Below are positions 8,601-15,918 of a stretch of 28,007 nt of DNA, piece by piece (position 1 is the stretch's first letter; every line of letters starts with the position of its first letter). The position numbers and the translations under genes were made by a program. The DNA is from an uncultured Acetatifactor sp. (lineage in GTDB: Bacteria; Bacillota; Clostridia; Lachnospirales; Lachnospiraceae): the NCBI GenBank assembly GCA_910586775.1, contig CAJUJN010000056.1, positions 1 through 28,007 of the forward strand, read 5' to 3'. The notes below the pieces were generated by a model that worked only from the letters and a program-made list of their open reading frames with translations, made no database searches and was not told the origin of the DNA.

Positions 8601-9433
8601 ACTTCCTTCTCATAGTCGCTCTTATCGCCGAACAGATCCTTTTCGATCAGCTCCGACAGAAGAATGATATCGTTTAAAAAGAAGCTTTTGCCCAGATCCG
8701 CATAGTCTGCCGGGTCTTCATCCGAATCCCTTTTTTCGTCATTTATGTACCTGTTATATTGAAGGAATCCCAGGGAGCCGGGAGCCGTTACGGGGAACAA
8801 GTTTTTGACATATTCGGTATAAATCTTGTCATAGACATGCGCAAGAAATTCGCTTACGTTTTTCTCCTGCAGCTCATCGTCCATTTTTTCCACAATTTTA
8901 TCGTATTCCCGGGTATTTAAAGAAAAATTGTGATTCTGCCCTGCGCGGCTCTTTTCCCATTCCGAGATGGCCCACAGGATGGGGGACAGATGAAAGCTTT
9001 CTGCCACATACAGGCCTTCCAGGTCGGTCTTAAAAGAGAACCAGGCTATGGCGCTCTTCTTCGGGTAAGCGACTTCGGGGCTTTCTTCCCGGTTTGGCAC
9101 AAATCTTTCCAGATAGGCGACAACGCTGTTTCTGTCCGTTGTGCCGATGCAAAACGATGCTTCCTGTCCAACGGATGGAAATTCCGTGTATTTTGCGGCA
9201 TCGCAAGCCAGTATTTCTTCCATCCGGACGCAGGGTGTTACAAGATTTGAGAAAATTTCAATCTTGTTGACCGCCTTTTTGGCGGCGCCGCTGACGGTTT
9301 CTCCTTTATTGATCCTGGTGATTATTTTCCTGTTCTCCGGACTTTCTTCCGGGATATCGGTTTGTCCCAGAAATTCTATTGTCTTCCAATAGTTTAATAT
9401 CTCCAGGACCTGGTTTTTTCTGGTATTCTCCAT
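5675..9433 (-). CDS. Large SF1 (Upf1/Dna2-like) helicase with C-terminal topoisomerase-type zinc finger
   Basis: 1252 residues. Helicase motifs in order: Walker A GPPGTGKTTLLKE (about residue 357), Walker B LIVDESGQAQPQ (about 823; Ser where DEAGQ is usual), motif III VGDPRQIEPV, motif IV HRRCIDPMY, motif V VGTVHTFQGQGTDEVIF and motif VI VNVAATRAKFRFYIIGD. This fits the AAA_11/AAA_12 type (COG1112-like). A charged coiled-coil insertion lies at about 560-690. After the helicase come four 17-residue Pro/Ala/Gln repeats (about 1130-1198), then CPKCGKPL and LGCSGFPGCRY, a four-cysteine zinc finger as in topoisomerase I tails. The first 350 residues are unassigned. The protein should unwind or translocate on nucleic acid, and the finger probably binds it. 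Its role (repair, RNA handling or phage defence) cannot be decided. It is monocistronic, tail-to-tail with the serpin gene. GAGGAA lies just upstream of its ATG. Confidence 0.88.
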   Translation of the reverse strand: MENTRKNQVLEILNYWKTIEFLGQTDIPEESPENRKIITRINKGETVSGAAKKAVNKIEIFSNLVTPCVRMEEILACDAAKYTEFPSVGQEASFCIGTTDRNSVVAYLERFVPNREESPEVAYPKKSAIAWFSFKTDLEGLYVAESFHLSPILWAISEWEKSRAGQNHNFSLNTREYDKIVEKMDDELQEKNVSEFLAHVYDKIYTEYVKNLFPVTAPGSLGFLQYNRYINDEKRDSDEDPADYADLGKSFFLNDIILLSELIEKDLFGDKSDYEKEVISYILAGYEKTKGMGSLARTIISPGEPESSMRTFFSEKLNVARAPMGKWPAKFMPALMQQVAVNIAIDHTNPTPIFSVNGPPGTGKTTLLKEIVASNIVDRALLLAENGPDPDTLFEKHSFTKGPLEAYGHSYFQYAPNYYSVKNEKINDYGMLVASCNNAAVENITIDLPKGNDILESLEASDSNDAAVKKGLEEVRDLFDIGKSEDVETIRQFGKSRKEPDIFFTRYANKLLDSTNCWGLVSAPFGKRSNIKKYCNAVLKPFAEEYKSNDTRALHKQQFAAQRKIFLKQYELVEKLKKELEQLCTASEAVPAKLQALPEADLAKRISELEQSKQKLAADLKAQQAELMHLEETRPTGLFGKLKASSTRDELIAEHKETIAGIKKSIKDIDQITAQLLSVRNYNLILSEYSTGDKKMAPIDAGFMEKYASFDEKEATDAQTTNPWFTAQYNREREKLFLYACKVHKEFAASSKCMRHNIINLLIAWNMFDECGERMQSDDRKAAMPAMLQSIFLMTPVISTTFASAQSFLSDIEKSGILGTLIVDESGQAQPQMSVGAMFRCRRSIIVGDPRQIEPVVTAETDMIKQLFTSQLLAGYKDKKISVQGFADYINPYGTFLGEDEEKEWVGCPLVVHRRCIDPMYTISNRLSYDGTMKQQTGAPNAKRSATFILDKSCWINVCGSENAAAKDHFVKAQGEVVLKLLEEKFRKDQSEIPRLFIITPFTSVKEGMKNLITKSALYKKEPRTEKWLKDNNVGTVHTFQGQGTDEVIFLLGCDKNATGAANWVNKNIVNVAATRAKFRFYIIGDKNVWTCRPVRVARECTAELIEAADLDDILHLPDSASQNLCRADSAAPLPAPKEVAMQQAKNPAAAPAPSAAPTQQTRNSAAAPAPSAAPTQQAKNPAAAPAPSAAPTQQAKNPAAAAPKYGNTAAKKAVCPKCGKPLSEKNGKFGKFLGCSGFPGCRYTTSLPKSN
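5838..6041. repeat. 51-bp tandem repeat, four copies, inside the helicase gene
   Basis: Copies start at 5838, 5889, 5940 and 5991. The middle copies are nearly identical and the one at 5991 is the most diverged. Each encodes 17 residues on the minus strand of the form PAPSAAPTQQAKNPAAA. Because 51 is a multiple of three, a change in copy number keeps the frame and only alters the flexible linker between the helicase core and the zinc finger. Confidence 0.92.
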
Positions 9434-9523
9434 GGGGGCTTCCTCTTTCTGCTGACCTGGTTTTCAGGCGAATGGGCATATGGCCGGTTTAAAGCCTGTC
9501 CGGACGGATTTTTCTGTAAGTTT

Positions 9524-9552
9524 ATTATATCGGAAGTAAAGGCATTATTCAA
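9524..9552 (-). promoter_or_regulatory. SigA-type promoter for the helicase gene
   Basis: On the minus strand, TTGAAT (+ strand 9547-9552) and TATAAT (+ strand 9524-9529) are separated by exactly 17 bases. The -10 is a full match and the -35 is 4 of 6. It lies about 90 bases upstream of the helicase ATG. Confidence 0.65.
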
Positions 9553-9688
9553 TGAAAAGATTGCCTGGGAATCGGTTTATGGCTTTGGGGCTTTGGCGGG
9601 GCGCTGCATCAGGCGCAGACGGATAAAAAAGGCATGCGTTCGGAGTCCTTTGCATATACATAGAACAGTATATACAGGAGGTTATTCT

Positions 9689-11173
9689 ATGCAGAATGAT
9701 TCGATAAACACATATGACCTGTACAATGACATCAAGAACCGCACCGGGGGAGAGATCTACATAGGAGTGCTGGGGCCTGTGCGCACCGGCAAATCCACTT
9801 TTATCAAGCGATTCATGGAGGAAATGGTGCTGCCCTACATGGAGGATGAACACGCCAGAAACCGGGCCCAGGATGAACTGCCCCAGAGTGCCGGGGGCAA
9901 GACCATCACAACTACAGAGCCGAAATTTATTCCCAATGAAGCTGCCAGCGTAGTCTTAAGCGGGGAGATTCCCGTGTCGGTGCGGCTGATAGACTGCGTG
10001 GGTTACATGGTGGAAGGGGCGGCGGGACATATGGAAGAGGATATGGAACGCATGGTGAAGACCCCCTGGTTTGACTACGAGATTCCCTTCACTCAGGCGG
10101 CTGAGATTGGTACGGATAAGGTGATGAACGACCATTCCACCATCGGTCTGGTGATTACCACCGACGGCAGTTTCGGGGAGATTCCCAGGGGGAATTACCT
10201 GGAGGCCGAGGAGAAGACCATTGTGGCCCTGAAAAAACTTCGCAAGCCTTTCCTGGTGCTGGTGAACAGCCAGAAACCCTATTCGGAGGATGCGAAACGG
10301 GTGGCGGCGGAGATTTCCGAGAAATTCGGCGTGTCTGCAGTGACGGTGAACTGTGAGCAGCTGAAGAAAGAGGATATTCACATGCTGCTGGAAAATGTCC
10401 TCTATGAATTTCCCATTTCTTCCATGGAATTCTATATGCCCAAATGGGTGGAGATGCTGCCCTGGGAGAACCGTATGAAACAGGATATCATCACCCGGGT
10501 CAGGGGACTGATGCCGGACTACAGTACCATACGGGATGTGCTGAATAAGCCTGTGGAGCTGTCCAGTGAGTACATAAGGCGCTGCAAGACGGATACGGTA
10601 AGCCTGTCCGACGGCGCCATCCGCATCACGCTGGATGTGGAGGAGGCATATTATTATGAAATGCTCACGGATATGGTGGGGGAGACCATCACGGACGAGT
10701 ATCAGCTCATCAGCAAGCTGAAAAGCTTCGCGGCAATGAAGCATGAGTATGCCAAGGTGCTGGATGCGGTGAATATGGTGCGCATCAAGGGATACGGAGT
10801 GGTGACGCCGGATAAGGATGAGATTAGCCTGGATAAGCCGGAGCTGATTAAGCACGGCAATAAATTCGGTGTCAAGATCAGGGCATCCAGCCCCTCCATC
10901 CATATGATCCGCGCCAATATCGAGACAGAGATTGCGCCTATCGTAGGCACCCAGGAACAGGCCAATGACCTGATCAATTTCATCAACCAGGCGGATATGG
11001 AGCGGGGGATATGGGATACAAATATCTTCGGGAAAACGGTAGAACAGCTGGTAAATGACGGTATTACGGCAAAAGTGGCTGTCATCGGGGAGGAAAGCCA
11101 GTTAAAGCTCCAGGATACCATGCAGAAGATTGTGAACGACAGCAACGGTGGGATGGTCTGCATTATCATATAG
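9689..11173 (+). CDS. spoIVA: Stage IV sporulation protein A (spore coat morphogenetic ATPase)
   Basis: 494 residues, nearly the length of Bacillus subtilis SpoIVA, which it follows end to end: TGGEIYIGVLGPVRTGKSTFIKRF (Walker A, about residues 19-42), RAQDELPQSAGGKTITTTEPKFIPNEA, RLIDCVGY, AAEIGTDKVMNDHSTIG, PSIHMIRANIETEIAPIVGT, and a hydrophobic end GGMVCIII. In the family it binds and hydrolyses ATP to polymerise on the outer forespore membrane as the basement layer of the coat. The ATG at 9689 has AGGAGG at 9676-9681. The open frame runs upstream to 9593, but that extension has no homology. In Bacillus the gene is SigE-dependent; I could not place a convincing SigE promoter here. It marks the organism as spore-forming. 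Confidence 0.97.
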   Translation: MQNDSINTYDLYNDIKNRTGGEIYIGVLGPVRTGKSTFIKRFMEEMVLPYMEDEHARNRAQDELPQSAGGKTITTTEPKFIPNEAASVVLSGEIPVSVRLIDCVGYMVEGAAGHMEEDMERMVKTPWFDYEIPFTQAAEIGTDKVMNDHSTIGLVITTDGSFGEIPRGNYLEAEEKTIVALKKLRKPFLVLVNSQKPYSEDAKRVAAEISEKFGVSAVTVNCEQLKKEDIHMLLENVLYEFPISSMEFYMPKWVEMLPWENRMKQDIITRVRGLMPDYSTIRDVLNKPVELSSEYIRRCKTDTVSLSDGAIRITLDVEEAYYYEMLTDMVGETITDEYQLISKLKSFAAMKHEYAKVLDAVNMVRIKGYGVVTPDKDEISLDKPELIKHGNKFGVKIRASSPSIHMIRANIETEIAPIVGTQEQANDLINFINQADMERGIWDTNIFGKTVEQLVNDGITAKVAVIGEESQLKLQDTMQKIVNDSNGGMVCIII

Positions 11174-11577
11174 CCTAACCCGAACAAGCCGGAACCAAAA
11201 TTTTGCCAGAATGCGCAAGATTTCGTTGTTAAGCGCCTGAATGAAGTTATACTGCCTGACAGTTAAAATTTCCGGGTAACCCGACTTTATAACGCCGGCC
11301 ATATACATTTAACCAGTGCAGTACGGTAAATTCCGGCGCTATGTAGTATAAGCTCGAACCGACAGATTTGCTGATAGCCTGTAACAGAGGATGGCGTCTG
11401 GCTGTCCTCTGTTGCATCAGAGGTCAGGGAAGCGCAATGTGTCAGAACGGATTATAAAATATGTCTGCCAGAGAGGCACAAAAATCCGTATAAAGTAAAA
11501 CTGCTACCCATATCATTTCCCCCAAAAGTGTCAGGAAACGTATGGTTTTGTCAGTGGTTCAGGAAAAGGAAACGCCA
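11174..11577. other. 404-base intergenic region between convergent genes
   Basis: No credible gene is seen. It contains one perfect inverted repeat, AACAGAGGA (11383-11391) with TCCTCTGTT (11405-11413), loop 13 bases and no T-run. This could form an RNA hairpin between the converging spoIVA and DUF2142-like transcripts. The remainder shows no recognisable structure. Confidence 0.5.
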
Positions 11578-13014
11578 TCATAAAAGAGCATCGTAATATG
11601 GAAAAGCATATCCATATATGGTCAGCGCCAGCATCCCCACAATGAAAACGTAAAGCAGAACGGACACAGAAGTCAGTGTACGCTCCCGGGGCAGCTTCGG
11701 GAAGAAGGAAAGCAGCAGGCGGCACAGCTTTTCCAGTCCCTGTACGGTATAAAAGCACAGAGGAAGCAGCGCAGGCAGCAGATAACGCCCCTGGGGCTGG
11801 TAGTCCGTGGAATAGGAATAGATCAGGCTGAGCAGGAAGGGCATCAGGATGCAGAAGAGCATATTCATGTGGAAAAATATCCGAAGCCATCTGCGTCCGG
11901 GCTGCCTTTTTATGCCGTGTCTGTGCGCAGAGCGGGGGAGCGCCAGGCAAAAAAGAATCCCCAGGCCAAACAGGGCTTTGTAGAACCGATACACCCAGAC
12001 GGAAGTCACGATGGTCATGGGGCCGTACATTCCGATGAAGCTCAGTACGGAGAGGGTAAGGAAATCCGAATCCTTTAGCATATTCCAGATGGAATATCCC
12101 TGGCTCTGCCAGGTGACACGGGTCTGCGGATGGAATTCGGGAATGGCATAGAGCGAAGCGCAGTCACTGCGGGCCTGCAGCCCCAGAAAATCTCCCTCAT
12201 AGAGCACGGCGCTCCGGATGAACCACCATGCAATGCCGCAAAGCACAATGGCGGATATGAACGCACCCTTTTTCAGAAAATTTTTATAGTCAAAATGGGC
12301 TTTCCCCAGGGAAAAGGATAAAAAGAACGGACCCCTTGCCGTAACGGAACGCCTGCTATGGGAAAACGATAGAAAAAACGCGCAAAACAGTAAAATACAG
12401 CTTAAGATATATCCGTAGGCATTGTAATAGGACAGGGCGCAGAGTATGATGCCTGCGGCCATAATGATACAGGAAGCGCCGGAAAAGCCGTCCTTCAGAC
12501 CCAGGGTCAGCCCATAGAGCATGAGCGCAATGGACAGCATGCAGCAGGAATCCGTATTGACATAGGTATGCACGAAAATAGCCTGGGGCAGAAAAGTTGC
12601 CAGAAAGGCGAAGATCCACCCGAAGCGCCTGTCCCGGAACCACTGTCGGGAGAGCAGCGCCACCACATAGGCCATAAACAATCCCAACAGGAGATTGACC
12701 CCCCGGGCCGTATAGAGCAGCGCATCTTCAGATTCTGTGAACAGCCTGACCACCCGCATGGCATAGCCCTGGAGCATATAGGGCAGGATAGGCTGGAAAG
12801 CATAGGAAAAGCCGTATCCGGGAATACGGATGCTCTCTTCATAGCCATTGGGGAGCGTGCCGTGTTCTGCGATATACTGCGGGATAAGATAGCGGTTAAA
12901 CTCATCCGGCGGGTTGCCGAAGGGCTGCTTTACCAACAGGGAAAGCCCAAGGATGAGGTAGAGGGCGATATAGCACAGGGTTATGAGTGACTCGGATGTT
13001 TTATGTTTTTTCAT
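11578..13014 (-). CDS. Polytopic membrane protein, DUF2142-like (GT-C type glycosyltransferase fold)
   Basis: 478 residues with about ten to twelve hydrophobic helices. The first extracytoplasmic loop carries PFGNPPDEFNRYLIPQYIAEHGTLP (about residues 31-55), close to the PPDE.nHf pattern with the acidic pair seen in DUF2142 and related GT-C enzymes. These use polyprenyl-phosphate sugars to modify surface polymers. A second loop has YSTDYQPQGRYLLPALLP near residue 400, also usual in the family. Substrate and product are not readable. The next plus-strand operon beyond mazEF contains another GtrII-like membrane glycosyltransferase, so surface glycan modification is a plausible local theme (inference). 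Confidence 0.7.
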   Translation of the reverse strand: MKKHKTSESLITLCYIALYLILGLSLLVKQPFGNPPDEFNRYLIPQYIAEHGTLPNGYEESIRIPGYGFSYAFQPILPYMLQGYAMRVVRLFTESEDALLYTARGVNLLLGLFMAYVVALLSRQWFRDRRFGWIFAFLATFLPQAIFVHTYVNTDSCCMLSIALMLYGLTLGLKDGFSGASCIIMAAGIILCALSYYNAYGYILSCILLFCAFFLSFSHSRRSVTARGPFFLSFSLGKAHFDYKNFLKKGAFISAIVLCGIAWWFIRSAVLYEGDFLGLQARSDCASLYAIPEFHPQTRVTWQSQGYSIWNMLKDSDFLTLSVLSFIGMYGPMTIVTSVWVYRFYKALFGLGILFCLALPRSAHRHGIKRQPGRRWLRIFFHMNMLFCILMPFLLSLIYSYSTDYQPQGRYLLPALLPLCFYTVQGLEKLCRLLLSFFPKLPRERTLTSVSVLLYVFIVGMLALTIYGYAFPYYDALL

Positions 13015-13538
13015 GCAATGGCCTCTGCGTTACGTTTATTCCACGGGTGAGAAACCCGATGGTTATTTTTTACTGCGCACCGGTTAAATTTGCAGTACAA
13101 CCAGACTGCAGACCGCCAGCCAGGCATTTTCCCGGAGGCATCACTGTAAATGTTCCTGTCGTGCTTTCCCTCCGGGAAACGCCAGATCTGTGCCGACGCA
13201 TCATTCCGCCCGGCATCTGCGGCATTAACCATGTCTGTGCCGAGAAGCTTTCTCGTGTTCATCATACCATTTACAGGGCGATTTAGCAAGCAGCGCGATT
13301 CTTAAATTGAACAAAACCTTTTGACTTTAACTGCAGCGTCCCGTCCCTTTACAGGACCATAATCCCTTTTTGCGCATTCTGAATCGTATATTTTTGTTGA
13401 CAAATGGATATACTTTGTATATACTGACATTAGGGTTTATCTATTGTATATGCTTATCAATAAAACAGTTTGGAAATACAAAATATACTAATAAGAGTAC
13501 AAAAGCAAGCCGAAAAAAACAAAAGGAAACAAAGAAAA
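13015..13538. other. Intergenic region upstream of mazEF
   Basis: About 520 bases separate the divergent DUF2142-like and mazE genes. The left half (to about 13290) has base composition like the flanking genes and only one poor minus-strand frame without family features. From about 13290 the sequence becomes strongly AT-rich, which continues to the end of mazF at 14179 and the promoter near 14284. The mazEF promoter and operator at 13397-13425 are the only regulatory elements I can support. Confidence 0.6.
13397..13425 (+). promoter_or_regulatory. mazEF promoter with palindromic operator
   Basis: TTGACA (13397-13402, 6 of 6) and TATACT (13420-13425, 5 of 6) are spaced by 17 bases. Inside lies the perfect inverted repeat ATATAC-TTT-GTATAT (13408-13422), overlapping the -10. 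MazE-type antitoxins repress their own promoters through AT-rich palindromes, so this is a likely autoregulatory operator. It leaves a leader of about 105 bases before mazE. Confidence 0.72.
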
Positions 13539-13859
13539 ATGGATGCAAATACAATGATGAGAGAACAAACAAAAGAAATAAGTACATTTACCACACAAAC
13601 TATTATAAGGAGGTGGGGAAATAGTCAGGGGATTAGATTATCAAAAGAAGTATTATCCCAGATGGATTTAAAAGAAGATGATACGATAGGAATAAGTATA
13701 TATAATGGAAAAATGACTATTGAAAAAGTCAATAAGCCTAAATACCTTAATTTAGCAGAAAGGTTGGAAGCATTCTACAAAAGACCGATTGATGAGATTT
13801 ATGTCGAAAGCACGCAAGAGGTTGATGTAGGTGATCCGGTAGGGAATGAGATTTGGTAA
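13539..13859 (+). CDS. mazE: Type II antitoxin, MazE/AbrB family
   Basis: 106 residues from the ATG at 13539; AAAAGGAAA lies about ten bases upstream. The frame is open further upstream to 13470, and ATGs at 13554 and 13557 are also possible. An AbrB/MazE swapped-hairpin DNA-binding domain covers about residues 20-60 (RRWGNSQGIRLSKEVL...DLKEDDTIGISIYNGKMTIEK). The acidic C-terminal tail DEIYVESTQEVDVGDPVGNEIW is the part that in this family wraps over and blocks the toxin. The stop overlaps the start of mazF by seven bases, so translation should be coupled. The region is much richer in A+T than its neighbours, which suggests recent horizontal acquisition. Confidence 0.9.
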   Translation: MDANTMMREQTKEISTFTTQTIIRRWGNSQGIRLSKEVLSQMDLKEDDTIGISIYNGKMTIEKVNKPKYLNLAERLEAFYKRPIDEIYVESTQEVDVGDPVGNEIW

Positions 13860-14179
13860 CTTATAGACAAGGTGACATAATCGTTATGGATTTTAACCCT
13901 CAAAAGGGTCATGAACAGAGCGGAAGAAGACCAGCGCTTATCCTGAGCAATGATATTTTGAATCATCATAGTTCAATGGCACTTGTTTGTCCGATAACTA
14001 ACACTAACAAAAAACATCCATTCCATATAAAATTGGATGACAGGACGCAGACAACAGGTGTGATATTATGTGACCAGGCAAAAATGTTAGATATTGCTGC
14101 CAGAAACGCTCAGTTCAAAGAAAAGTGTCCTGAGGATTTATGGAACGAAGCAAAGGAATTAGTAATCAGCTTTATGTAA
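13853..14179 (+). CDS. mazF: Type II toxin, MazF/PemK endoribonuclease
   Basis: 108 residues, the usual MazF size, starting at TTG 13853 inside the end of mazE. The landmarks are the N-terminal YRQGDIIVMDFNPQKGHEQSGRRPALILSND, whose Arg after the Gly-His-Glu loop is catalytically important in the family, the central VCPITNTNKKHPFHIKLD, the Thr-bearing TTGVILCDQAKMLDI and an alpha-helical tail. MazF toxins cut single-stranded mRNA at short sequences when free of MazE. All conserved blocks appear intact, so the toxin is probably active. A weak TTG start and overlapping translation would keep toxin below antitoxin. Confidence 0.93.
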   Translation: MVTYRQGDIIVMDFNPQKGHEQSGRRPALILSNDILNHHSSMALVCPITNTNKKHPFHIKLDDRTQTTGVILCDQAKMLDIAARNAQFKEKCPEDLWNEAKELVISFM

Positions 14180-14243
14180 GAAACAAAAATAGTGATCATG
14201 TTGCCGTGAACAGTAACTCCAGATGCTTTTATTGATATATTTC

Positions 14244-14284
14244 TTGCAAATTGATTTGCAATTTCCCATATCTTTCTGTATAAT
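14244..14284 (+). promoter_or_regulatory. Promoter with overlapping palindrome upstream of the GtrII-like gene
   Basis: TTGCAA (14256-14261) and TATAAT (14279-14284, full match) are spaced by 17 bases. The -35 forms the right arm of an 18-base perfect palindrome, TTGCAAAT-TG-ATTTGCAA (14244-14261). A bound dimeric regulator would block RNA polymerase. The start of transcription would be about 14291, only 35 bases before the gene's probable GTG start. Confidence 0.68.
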
Positions 14285-14325
14285 GTGCTTATTCGAAGAA
14301 ATTATATGTGGAAAGGAAAGCAAAG

Positions 14326-15870
14326 GTGAAAGCGTATCTGGAAAAATACCGAAGCCGCCTGTTTTTGACGGGGCTGCTTGTGTTTTTGCTCCATGGTGTC
14401 AGGATGCACTCCGGAATCATAGGCATTGATACGGAAGACCTGCTTCATCTGCAGGATGACTTTTACGGCGGGTGGCTGCACACGGGCAGACAGGGGCTGG
14501 TGTTCCTGAAGTACTTTCTGGGGAATGCTCAATACAATCCGTTTTATTCGGGTACTATGACAGTGCTTTTGTTTGCGGCGTCTGTGTCTGCCTTCCTGGC
14601 ACTGTGGGACAGGGCGGGCAGATCCGCCGGTATCTGTGCCTGGGGCTGTTCTGCCCTGCTGTGGGTATCTCATCCGGCTATGGCCGAGCAGTTTTATTTT
14701 TCCTTACAGGGGATGGAAATCTGCCTGGGCCTGGGGCTGACGGCGCTGGCGCTGTATTTCTCCTTCCGGTGGGCGGAGGGCGGCAGTGTACTCTGGGCGG
14801 TAGGGAGCGGCAGCATTTTGCTCCTGACTTTTTCTGTCTATCAGATCTTTGTAGTAATGTATATTTTCGGAACCGTCGCCCTTCTGCTGCTGCAGGCGCT
14901 GGGGGAGGTTTCGGAAGGTGCGAAGCCGGAGGGAATGGGGCTTTTGAAGCGCGTGATTCCCTACTGTGCTGTCTTTCTTGCGGCATTTCTGATGAATACT
15001 TTGATCACCAGGATTTTCTTTGGCTCCTCCGACTATCTGCAGAATCAAATATATTGGGGACATGCTTCGGTGAAGGACTGTCTTCGTGCCATTGCGGGGC
15101 ATGTGGTGAAAGCTTTTACGGGATACGGCTCGATTTTTTATCATCCGGGGCTGGGAGTGCTGGCTCTGCTTGATCTCATTCTCCTGTCTGTCTTTCTTAC
15201 CCGGCTTTGCCCGGGCAGGGGGAGCGGGAAAGCTGTTATCCTTTTTTTCTATCTTGCGCTTCTGGCGACGTCCTTTATGATGACGGTTCTTTTGGGAGGG
15301 ACTCCGGCCATGCGTTCCCAGATGGTGCTTCCCGCCATGACAGGGTTTCTGGGATATCTGGGGATATGGCTGGCGCAGGCGCAGGGATTTTGTCCGGGCA
15401 GGCGTCAGGCGGTTTTGCTGTGGGGGATAGTGGCTGTGTGCCTGATAAGCGGTTCGGTGCAGGCCAGGGTGACAGCGCAGCTGTATTATACGGACCAGTG
15501 CCGCTATGAGCAGGATGCGGCTCTGGGGCGGTCTGTGATAGAGCGGATCGATCAGGTGATGCCAAAGGAGGAAACGCTTCCGGTGATGGTCGTGGGCGGC
15601 AGGGAATTTTCGGGCAATAACTCCTGTGTCACAGGCGAGGTGATAGGGAGATCCTTTTTCAATTACGACAGGGAAGTGGAGCCGGTGCCGTTCTGGAGTA
15701 CCCGGAGAGTGCTGGGATTTCTGCACACGCTGGGGGCGGATTACGGGATTGCGCCCCGGGAGCGTGCGGAAGAAGCTCTGGAGTGCAGCGAGGATATGCC
15801 CGTGTGGCCGGCGGCGGACAGCGTCCAGGTGAAAAACGGCATGCTTATCATTAAACTCGGTTCAGAGTGA
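14326..15870 (+). CDS. Polytopic membrane protein, probable GtrII-like glucosyltransferase
   Basis: 514 residues from GTG 14326, which has GAAAGGA eight bases upstream; the alternative GTG at 14308 has no ribosome site. About eleven membrane helices are seen. The first extracytoplasmic loop IGIDTEDLLHLQDDFYGGWLHTGRQGLVFLKYF (about residues 30-62) has the acidic residues and the GRQGL pattern found in the Glucos_trans_II family, whose members move glucose from undecaprenyl-phosphate-glucose to O-antigen or wall glycans. The C-terminal 110 residues form a soluble domain. The gene stands alone on its own promoter and is followed 48 bases later by the purine salvage operon. The family assignment is by pattern only and moderately sure. 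Confidence 0.65.
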   Translation: MKAYLEKYRSRLFLTGLLVFLLHGVRMHSGIIGIDTEDLLHLQDDFYGGWLHTGRQGLVFLKYFLGNAQYNPFYSGTMTVLLFAASVSAFLALWDRAGRSAGICAWGCSALLWVSHPAMAEQFYFSLQGMEICLGLGLTALALYFSFRWAEGGSVLWAVGSGSILLLTFSVYQIFVVMYIFGTVALLLLQALGEVSEGAKPEGMGLLKRVIPYCAVFLAAFLMNTLITRIFFGSSDYLQNQIYWGHASVKDCLRAIAGHVVKAFTGYGSIFYHPGLGVLALLDLILLSVFLTRLCPGRGSGKAVILFFYLALLATSFMMTVLLGGTPAMRSQMVLPAMTGFLGYLGIWLAQAQGFCPGRRQAVLLWGIVAVCLISGSVQARVTAQLYYTDQCRYEQDAALGRSVIERIDQVMPKEETLPVMVVGGREFSGNNSCVTGEVIGRSFFNYDREVEPVPFWSTRRVLGFLHTLGADYGIAPRERAEEALECSEDMPVWPAADSVQVKNGMLIIKLGSE

Positions 15871-15918
15871 AGAAAACGGGACATATGCGGAACAAAAACT
15901 AAGAAAGGACGGAGAAAA

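Noticed and set aside
9593..9688. SigE promoter or longer start for spoIVA
   Set aside because: An ATA-rich stretch near 9653 resembles a SigE -10, but no -35 stands at the right distance. The extra upstream codons match nothing in SpoIVA.
11383..11413. Intrinsic terminator after spoIVA
   Set aside because: The 9-bp hairpin has a 13-base loop and no T-run, and it is over 200 bases from the stop codon.
13011..13289. 92-codon open frame on the minus strand upstream of the DUF2142-like gene
   Set aside because: No domain, signal or helix pattern is seen, and its composition looks like non-coding sequence. It merely touches the start of the next gene.
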